Below, in pieces: positions 61,436 to 64,000 of a stretch of 64,000 nucleotides of DNA. Source of the stretch: Vicinamibacterales bacterium (GTDB taxonomy: Bacteria; Acidobacteriota; Vicinamibacteria; Vicinamibacterales; UBA2999). The notes beneath the pieces were generated by a model. The model was not told the origin of the DNA, made no database searches, and was given only the letters and a program-made list of their open reading frames with translations. Made by a program: the position numbers and the translations under genes. Each line of letters starts with the position of its first letter. The first letter of the stretch is position 1. The stretch covers positions 124,001 through 188,000 of the forward strand of contig JAWKHS010000003.1 in NCBI GenBank assembly GCA_041394705.1, given 5' to 3'.

Positions 61436-61692
61436 GCAATCCGGGTGCCGCCGGACATCCGGAGACAGGCCTTTCGAGCGCGGTCCCCGGTCGGCGGAAA
61501 CGCGCGGATCCCCGAGGGAGACGCCGGTTGCCCTCCCGTCCGCAGGCGGAGACATCGGGTGACGTCGCGCGTCTCTCGGGATTTTCCCCCGCGGGGCCTG
61601 CGGAATCCTGGCCCACCCCGCGGCAGGCGCCGCCGGCCAGGGGCCGGTCAGGAGTGCGATGCCGCCAGTGGAGCGCGCCGATGACCTCGACG

Positions 61693-64000
61693 TCAACGCC
61701 TCGGCTTCTGTCCCGCCCGTTCCGCGCCGCGGGTCGTGCGGTGCGTGGGCGTGGCCGTCCACGGATCCTCCGGCCACGGGTGCTTCGGATAGCGGCCGCG
61801 CAACTCCCCGCGAATCTCCTGGTAGGCGCCGTGCCAGAAGCTGCGGAGGTCGCGCGTCATCTGCACCGGCCGGCCGTTCGGCGCGAGGAGCGCGAAGGTC
61901 ACGGGCACGCGGCGCGGCCCGAGCGTGGGCGTGTCGGCCAGGCCGAAGAGCTCCTGCAGCTTCACGGACGCGACCACCGTGCCGTCGTCACGGTACTCGA
62001 CCGGCGCGCGCCGGCCGCTCGGCACCGGGATCGACTCGGGCGCCAGCTCCGCCAGCCGCCGCGCGATCTCGCGCGGCAGGTGCGCGGCCGGGTCGATGGC
62101 GTCCACGCGATCGGCCGCGTGGGCCGCGAGCCGCACGATCGAGGGCAGGTCGACGTCGAGCGCCGCGAAGGCGAGCCGGCGGGTGAGGGCCGTCGCGGCG
62201 GGATCGCGCGGGCGCGCCAGCCACGCGTCGGCCAGGAGCGCGGCCGCCGCCGCGGGATCGACGGGCACCGGGCGCTCGCGCACCACCAGGGCGTCCACGG
62301 TGGCGATCTCCAGGGCCTTCACGCGGCCCGTCGCGTCGTCCAGGCGGTGCGCGACCGTGACGCCGGTGGGGACGATCCACTCGGGTTCCACCCGCGACGC
62401 CAGGCGCACGCGCGCCTCGGCCACGCCGGCCCGGGCGGCGGCGCTCACGTCCAAGGCCACCAGGAACTCCCCGTCGCGGACGCCCGACTCGCCGCCCATC
62501 ACCGCGCCGTGGCCCGACGCCAGCACCACCTTGTCCGGGCTGCCGGGACGGCGCCGGGCCAGCCGATCGCCGTAGCCGGCGTAGATCGCGCGGCGGAGGA
62601 CCGCCTCCCCGACGGGCCGTGCGTCGGAGGCCGCTCCGGCCGCGTGGGCCAGGGCCCGGGCCAGCTGCCGCCGCTCCTGCGGCTCGCGGTCGAAGCGATC
62701 CAGCGCCGGGAGGAGATCGCACGACGTCGTGGCCGCGCCGCCGGGCGCGTCGCCGCGGCGGTCGGAGAGGAGCGCGCACGCCGCCGCGACGTTCGGCGCC
62801 CCGCCGCCCTCGACGAGGATCCGCGCCAGCCGCGGGTGCGCCGGCAGCCGGTGCAGACGGCGGCCCAGATCGGTGAGCACGGGCCGCCGGTCGTCTCCGC
62901 TCGTGGCGCCGAGCCTCGCCAGGAGGCGCACCGCGGCGGCCAGCGCGTGCTCCGGCGGCGCCTCGAACCACTCGAAGGTCCACGGGTCGGCGCCCCACGC
63001 CAGGAGATCCAGCACGGGGCCGGCGAGATCGATGCGTGCGATGTCGGGCTCTCGCGACGGGCGCAGGCGATCGCACCTGTCCCACAGGCGCCGCACCAGC
63101 CCGGGGCCGAGGCGCGCCGCCCGGCCCGCCCGCTGATCCGCGCTGTCGGCCGTGACCCGCTCCGTCACGAGCGCGTCGATGCCGCGACCGGCGTCGTAGC
63201 GCGCGACCTTCACCAGGCCGGCGTCCACCACCGTGGCGACGCCGGGCACCGTCAGCGACGTCTCGGCGATGTTCGTGGCCAGGATCACGCGCCGCCGGGA
63301 CCCCGGCGTCAGGGCGTCGTCCTGGGCCGCCGCGTCGAGCGAGCCGTGGAGCCGCACCACGTCCCGATCCCCGGAGTCGGCGGCGAGGGCCTCGGCCGCG
63401 CGATCGATCTCGCGCCGTCCGGGCAGGAAGCAGAGCACTTGGCCCGTGGAGCGCGGCCACACCTGCCGGACCGCGGCGGGCACGTCCTCGCCGGGCGCGT
63501 ACTCGATGGCCAGGGGATGCCGCGCGGCGCCCACGGTGAGGACGGGGCAGTCGCCGAGGAACCGCGCGACGGGCACCGGATCGATCGTGGCCGACATCAC
63601 CAGGATCCGCAGGTCGTCCCGCGCCAGCCAGGCCTGCCGGACGAGCGCCAGGCCCAGGTCGGCGTGGATGCTGCGCTCGTGGAACTCGTCGAGGACGACG
63701 GTCGTGACGTCGGACAGCAGCGGGTCCTGCTGGAGGCGCGCCGTGAGGATGCCTTCGGTCACCACCACGAGGGGCGTGTCGGCGGCCAGCCGCCGGTCGA
63801 ATCGCATCTGCCAGCCGATCTCACGGCCGACCGTCCAGCCGCGCTCGGCGGCGATGCGCGCCGTCACCGCGCGCACGGCCACGCGGCGGGGCTGCAGCAC
63901 CAGCACGCGGCCGGCCGCGAGGATCGCGGGCGGCACCCGCGTGGTCTTGCCCGCGCCCGGATCGGCGACGAGCACCAGGGCGCGCTGCTGGCCCAGGGCG
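61693..64000 (-). CDS. hrpB: ATP-dependent helicase HrpB, 5' end outside window
   Basis: 769 codons visible. The frame is open to the right edge (reads ALGQQRALVLVADPGAGKTT), so only a short N-terminal piece is missing. DEAH-box motifs: Walker A GAGKT, VLDEFHERS (DEFH instead of DEAH, normal for HrpB), MSAT, then HQ-type helicase end NIAETSLTVPGV and QRAGRAAR. The winged helix/ratchet region and the long HrpB-specific C-terminus (LGPRRVPVTFALLAPNGRPVQ; RSFWHGAYQEIRGELRGRYPKHPWPEDP) are complete. HrpB is an RNA helicase of unclear role in bacteria. It is convergent with nothing; the MCO lies downstream on the same strand after 287 bases. Confidence 0.95.
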   Translation of the reverse strand, partial: ALGQQRALVLVADPGAGKTTRVPPAILAAGRVLVLQPRRVAVRAVTARIAAERGWTVGREIGWQMRFDRRLAADTPLVVVTEGILTARLQQDPLLSDVTTVVLDEFHERSIHADLGLALVRQAWLARDDLRILVMSATIDPVPVARFLGDCPVLTVGAARHPLAIEYAPGEDVPAAVRQVWPRSTGQVLCFLPGRREIDRAAEALAADSGDRDVVRLHGSLDAAAQDDALTPGSRRRVILATNIAETSLTVPGVATVVDAGLVKVARYDAGRGIDALVTERVTADSADQRAGRAARLGPGLVRRLWDRCDRLRPSREPDIARIDLAGPVLDLLAWGADPWTFEWFEAPPEHALAAAVRLLARLGATSGDDRRPVLTDLGRRLHRLPAHPRLARILVEGGGAPNVAAACALLSDRRGDAPGGAATTSCDLLPALDRFDREPQERRQLARALAHAAGAASDARPVGEAVLRRAIYAGYGDRLARRRPGSPDKVVLASGHGAVMGGESGVRDGEFLVALDVSAAARAGVAEARVRLASRVEPEWIVPTGVTVAHRLDDATGRVKALEIATVDALVVRERPVPVDPAAAAALLADAWLARPRDPAATALTRRLAFAALDVDLPSIVRLAAHAADRVDAIDPAAHLPREIARRLAELAPESIPVPSGRRAPVEYRDDGTVVASVKLQELFGLADTPTLGPRRVPVTFALLAPNGRPVQMTRDLRSFWHGAYQEIRGELRGRYPKHPWPEDPWTATPTHRTTRGAERAGQKPRR

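Overview
High-GC bacterial chromosome (about 70% G+C by eye, strong G/C bias at third codon positions) with no rRNA, tRNA, CRISPR array, insertion sequence or phage signature. The gene content points to Acidobacteriota, most likely class Vicinamibacteria: Oar-like TonB receptors, secreted DUF5916 barrel proteins, secreted creatininase-family proteins, a PQQ dehydrogenase, and secreted class-I methyltransferases. This placement is inference, since no marker gene is present.

Layout. 1-4.9 kb: end of a TonB receptor, then five co-directional genes (secreted Asp-box protein, secreted SAM methyltransferase, CcmH-like, CopC, CopD) that I read as a copper-handling operon. 4.9-9.1 kb: S74 tail-chaperone protein with exact 17-residue repeats, lipoprotein acid phosphatase and an ABC-F ATPase. 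9.4-17.3 kb: single genes (CsgG-like+SH3, ICMT-like, icd, AAC(6')-like GNAT, CotH, metallophosphatase, hydroxylaminobenzene-mutase-like) and a decayed AAA+ ATPase. 17.3-24.7 kb: ilvA facing away from a translationally coupled peptidase, acetyltransferase, amino acid permease and aminotransferase set, followed by a dicarboxylate symporter. 24.7-34.4 kb: a long minus-strand run with two DUF5916 paralogues, GNAT, an OprC/NosA-type copper TonB receptor, a Cys-rich secreted protein, a cupin and a hypothetical. 34.6-43.1 kb: tandem creatininase fusion, PQQ dehydrogenase, propeller-GGDEF sensor and a second dicarboxylate symporter. 43.2-56.6 kb: MFS/spermidine-synthase/TPR fusion behind a 49-codon leaderless ORF, FAD oxidoreductase, GltS-like carrier, metzincin protease, a third creatininase and a SulP-STAS-carbonic anhydrase fusion. 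56.6-64 kb: Uup, a frameshifted TPR remnant, DUF6714-like, multicopper oxidase and the 3' part of hrpB.

Copper appears at three separate places: the CopC/CopD operon, the receptor with a CxxxM/HxM site beside a Cys-rich exported protein, and the multicopper oxidase. Amino acid and organic acid scavenging is the second theme (peptidases, permeases, aminotransferase, FAD oxidase, threonine deaminase). Many genes have a TANNNT hexamer only a few bases before a start codon with no Shine-Dalgarno sequence, suggesting frequent leaderless transcripts. Convergent gene pairs end in long perfect hairpins without T tracts.
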